DNA of 64,000 bases from Candidatus Pedobacter colombiensis. GTDB lineage: Bacteria > Bacteroidota > Bacteroidia > Sphingobacteriales > Sphingobacteriaceae. This document shows, in pieces, positions 62,101-64,000 of this stretch (position 1 is the stretch's first letter; each line of letters opens with the position of its first letter). The notes beneath the pieces were generated by a model. It did no database searches, had not been told where the DNA came from, and worked only from the letters and a program-made list of their open reading frames with translations. A program made the position numbers and the translations under genes. Where the stretch lies: assembly GCA_029202485.1 (NCBI GenBank), contig CP119313.1, positions 5,146,001-5,210,000 of the forward strand, in the 5' to 3' direction.

Positions 62101-62343
62101 TATGTTAAGGTACGTTCGGCCACACTTTCTTATCAATTTAGTAAGGATCAGTTACGGGGTACACCGTTTGGCGTGCTAGTTATTGGGTTGTATGGTAATA
62201 ACTTGTTCCTGTGGGCTGCAAAAGAAAATAAATATGCTGATCCAGAGGTAAACTCTGCAGGATCAACAAATCTTCAAGGATTTGATTTTACTGCCCAGCC
62301 AGCTGTTCGTAATTATGGTATCAACCTAAAAGTTTCATTTTAA
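59116..62343 (+). CDS. SusC/RagA-type TonB-linked outer membrane protein (second pair)
   Basis: A 1075-residue transporter with the same architecture as the first: signal peptide, CarboxypepD_reg-like domain, plug with GSNQALIVVDGMPIDNS and ESVTVLKGPAAAALYG, and a beta barrel ending in NLKVSF. The start at 59116 (MKKLLQG) matches the first copy; a TTG frame begins 24 bp earlier. The near-identical 5' end and diverged barrel suggest duplication followed by change in substrate range. The partner SusD is encoded 13 bp downstream. Confidence 0.95.
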   Translation: MKKLLQGLFILMFIAGAAMAQDRTITGTVTGKDDGLPIPGISVKIIGTTIGTSTDANGKYAVKLASQSASLEFSSIGYLKQVIAVGSSNVINVVLVTDAKELGEVVVTANAIVREKRTIGYSAPTVKSDELTQGGSPSALSSLAGKVAGVNISSTSGSPGSSARVVLRGGSSISGSNQALIVVDGMPIDNSSVIGGLAAAGGGASPLSSVDFGNRGNDLNPDDIESVTVLKGPAAAALYGSRASNGALVITTKSGTQNASKTSITFNSNNTFSSVLKLPELQQEYGQGDGGVSILKENGSWGPALTGIVQPWGQQIDGVRQMKPFSAVPNNIRNFFETGYAADNNLSFSGGGEKTSFYLGLSSLNSDGIFPGNYDYYNKYGVRFNGKTEFSNKFSAGVSFNYNRIDANEVAGGQGGSSVYNNVLQTPIDIDFRSLKDLNNKYNGYGITTDDGVFHPNNYGYYGAYTTNPYWILQNYSNLDNVSRVTGNFNLGYKPYSWLNVQERVGIDTYNDRRRILAPKYNYSPIDTTPAYAGTTPRTNVGSYEIDEYNVMELAHDLMITATYKFNDDFSGSLMIGNNIRQRSTTSMNSATNGTGGLVVPGWYNLSNSNGPVNIALDNLSKRRLVGLYADLNLAYKTYLFLEATARNDWSSTLPVQNNSFFYPSVSGSFVFSELLKASSTADWLTYGKLRSSWAQVGSDTDPYQLLSTFSKATVNGSFGSTVFPFGSVAALMASSGIGNLNLMPEKTSSFEVGTELGFLDSRISADFSYYRNSSKNQILNIPIPNSTGFGTSLVNAGEIRNNGVELSLRGTVVKSTNITWELYGTYTKNNSMVVSLLPGVNQVSLGGFGGMTVTAAKGYAYGQFYAVTNQTDAEGRTIISPTTGRPINTTTAQYLGSYNPKYQASFGTNFKFKQINFGVLFDVKQGGKFSSRTKSITDFAGTAAETGGVRFGAIFPNSVYLDANGNSVVNTTYTYNKEDYFGNTIPGVNIIDASYVKVRSATLSYQFSKDQLRGTPFGVLVIGLYGNNLFLWAAKENKYADPEVNSAGSTNLQGFDFTAQPAVRNYGINLKVSF

Positions 62344-62356
62344 TAACAACCTTATT

Positions 62357-63856
62357 ATGCAAAGTAAATATATATTTAATCCAAGGAAGTTGTTACTTCT
62401 GGTTCTTATTGGCGCTGTTGGATTTACGGGCTGTAAGAAATTTTTAGACATCAACCAAAACCCTAATAACCCTGATACTGCAGATCCTACGTTGCTTTTA
62501 CCTACGGTAGAGGCTGCTGTGAGTCAGATTGTTGGAAATGGTTATCAGGTGTTTGGTGGAATATGGAGTCAATACTGGACTCAAAGTCCAACGGCATCTC
62601 AATATAGAACGATTGATCAGTACAATTTGGCGAATACGGCCTTTGATCGTAATTGGCTTACACTTTATCGTAGTGCATTGATCAATGCCCAGATTATCAT
62701 TAACAACAATACAGTTGCTGGGGTGGAGTATACCAAAGGGATTGCGTATATTTTAAAAGCCTATGCTACTCAGTTAACAACTGATGGATTTGGTGACATT
62801 CCATTGGGTCAGGCTTTACAAGGAGCTACTTTTATTAGTCCACAATATCAAAGTCAGCAATCTGTATATGACAGTATATTTGTGTTTATAGATAAAGGTG
62901 TTGGATTGCTTAAGACCCCAACAGCTACTAACCCAGGCGCACAAGACATGATATTTCAGGGAGGGCTTGCACAATGGATCGCCTTTGCTAATACCCTAAA
63001 ACTTAGAGCTTATTTAAGAATTGCTTACATAGATCCTGCAAAAGCTCAAGCGGGTATTCAGGCTTTGTATGCAACAAATCCTACTTTTGTTACTGCGGAT
63101 GCGACAATAAAGTATACTACTATTGGAGGAAATGAGAATCCATTGTATAATGAGATGGTTGCTTTGAACAGGGTTCAGAATCTTGTGGCTAGTAAAACTG
63201 TTGTCAGTGCTTTTATTCGTAACGCGGATGTCCGGAGATTCAAGTTTTACGATTTGTTGAAGGATTCTACTGAAATTACTTCAATTCCTCAAGGAAATTA
63301 TCTAAACTCACCCATTAAGCTGGTTTCTCCTCCCTCGGCTTTGGTTGGAGGTAATTCAACAAACACTTCATCTGCCACTGCTCCCGTTAAATTAATCTCC
63401 GCTACTGAAAGCTTATTTTTACAGGCAGAGGCTGTTGCAAGAGGTTGGGCTCCTAATGGAGGGGATTTAGAAACGCTTATAAAGAATGGTGTAAATGCTA
63501 GCTTTGTGGCAACAGGTTTGGCTATTGCAGATGGCACTAATTACTACGCGGCTGCTCCGGATGGTCATACTGCTTTTGTTGCAGCTACAACTGTAGAGGC
63601 TAAAGTTCAAGTTATTATTACCCAGAAATACTATGCGATGTGTGGCTTTCAAGGCTTTGAGGCCTGGAGCGAGTGGAGAAGAACAGGTTATCCTACGTTC
63701 TTCGTAAAGTCTATTGCATCTCTTCTTGGTGGTTTAAAAGCTCCGCTTCGCTTTTTATATCCAAATACAGAGTTGACTACGAATGCTAATTATCCAGGTA
63801 CACAACCGCTTTCGGTTAATGTGTGGTGGGGAAAAAATTTACAATTCACTCAATAA
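62357..63856 (+). CDS. SusD/RagB family lipoprotein (second pair)
   Basis: A 499-residue lipoprotein (lipobox FTGC) of the SusD-like-2 type: CKKFLDINQNPNNPDTADPT at the N-terminus, QYWTQSPTASQYRTIDQY, helical TPR-like scaffold, and FEAWSEWRRTGYPTF near the end. It differs strongly in sequence and length from the first SusD, unlike the conserved SusC N-termini, so the ligand is probably different. A terminator follows. Confidence 0.93.
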   Translation: MQSKYIFNPRKLLLLVLIGAVGFTGCKKFLDINQNPNNPDTADPTLLLPTVEAAVSQIVGNGYQVFGGIWSQYWTQSPTASQYRTIDQYNLANTAFDRNWLTLYRSALINAQIIINNNTVAGVEYTKGIAYILKAYATQLTTDGFGDIPLGQALQGATFISPQYQSQQSVYDSIFVFIDKGVGLLKTPTATNPGAQDMIFQGGLAQWIAFANTLKLRAYLRIAYIDPAKAQAGIQALYATNPTFVTADATIKYTTIGGNENPLYNEMVALNRVQNLVASKTVVSAFIRNADVRRFKFYDLLKDSTEITSIPQGNYLNSPIKLVSPPSALVGGNSTNTSSATAPVKLISATESLFLQAEAVARGWAPNGGDLETLIKNGVNASFVATGLAIADGTNYYAAAPDGHTAFVAATTVEAKVQVIITQKYYAMCGFQGFEAWSEWRRTGYPTFFVKSIASLLGGLKAPLRFLYPNTELTTNANYPGTQPLSVNVWWGKNLQFTQ

Positions 63857-63902
63857 TTATATTAGTGAGCATCCTGAAACTAAGTTGATGGATTTATATG
63901 AA

Positions 63903-63937
63903 GTCCCGGTTGTCTAAGCAGCCGGGATTTTTTTATT
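63903..63937 (+). terminator. Intrinsic terminator of the second susCD pair
   Basis: TCCCGG (63904-63909) pairs with CCGGGA (63922-63927), extended by G-T pairs, then a run of seven T. The remaining 63 bases to the window end show no gene. Confidence 0.85.
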
Positions 63938-64000
63938 TTGTGTGATCTCTGGATTTTATACTATGGCTCGAGGAGATTTTTCCATTTTTTGAAAAATAGT

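Noticed and set aside
1..64000. CRISPR arrays, tRNA/rRNA genes, insertion sequences, prophage or defence islands
   Set aside because: No regular repeat-spacer array, no tRNA-like cloverleaf, no transposase or phage-type protein was seen on either strand.

Overview
The window is a 64 kb stretch of chromosome from a Bacteroidota bacterium, most likely a member of the Sphingobacteriaceae (Pedobacter-like). This rests on several observations: two SusC/SusD pairs, the gliding lipoprotein GldH, bS16 with a long Ala/Glu tail, Bacteroidota-only families (DUF3078, COG3014/LpoB pair, sigma factor plus beta-barrel membrane protein), AT-rich spacers, weak Shine-Dalgarno signals and repeated TAnnTTTG (-7) promoter elements. 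The genus is an inference. No rRNA, tRNA, CRISPR array, insertion sequence, phage or plasmid gene was recognised; most of the window is core genome.

1-13.8 kb: a CPBP-protease/cdsA pair, mfd, a DUF2752-TM2 pair, a Nif3/zinc-ribbon pair, a KAS III-like enzyme, a lone LUD protein, ftsH-rsfS, birA and pfkA. 13.8-17.2 kb: the conserved rpsP-rimM-trmD-rplS locus, here interrupted by two small tandem paralogues of unknown function with a helix-turn-helix-like core. 17.2-31 kb: glutamate-type dehydrogenase, MscS channel, psd, hpt, a GT51 glycosyltransferase with a long N-terminal extension, mrp and nfu (Fe-S assembly), def, an M16 peptidase, htpG, an XRE-DUF4870 regulator and a MazG-like pyrophosphohydrolase.

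31-38.9 kb is the most accessory-looking part: a G-quadruplex-capable repeat inside a long inverted repeat, a DUF4397 lipoprotein, two ECF sigma modules arranged tail to tail, a TlpA-like thioredoxin, and an envelope cluster of a Gly/Tyr-rich secreted protein, LpoB-like lipoprotein, COG3014 lipoprotein and a small acidic protein. 39-51.3 kb: comM-like ATPase, ffh, a DUF3078 outer-membrane protein, a minimal HExxH membrane protein, two tandem glucosaminidase-LysM hydrolases, an O-methyltransferase, ruvX, holB-ricT-gldH and murF. Peptidoglycan and envelope functions (LpoB, GT51, glucosaminidases, MurF) recur through the window.

51.4-64 kb: an M14 metallocarboxypeptidase followed by two SusC-SusD nutrient-uptake pairs in tandem. 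The spacer ahead of the second SusC carries a 19-bp copy of the 3' end of the carboxypeptidase gene, which suggests the second pair arose by duplication.

Nothing in the window is a clear new defence or biosynthetic system. The best leads for undescribed biology are the small HTH-like pair with a promoter-proximal palindrome inside the ribosomal/tRNA-modification locus, the hairpin-enclosed G4 repeat, and a recurrent TAnnTTTG-N4-7-start codon layout that predicts leaderless or near-leaderless transcripts. Coordinates, motifs and repeats were read directly from the sequence; family assignments come from recognised motifs without a database search.
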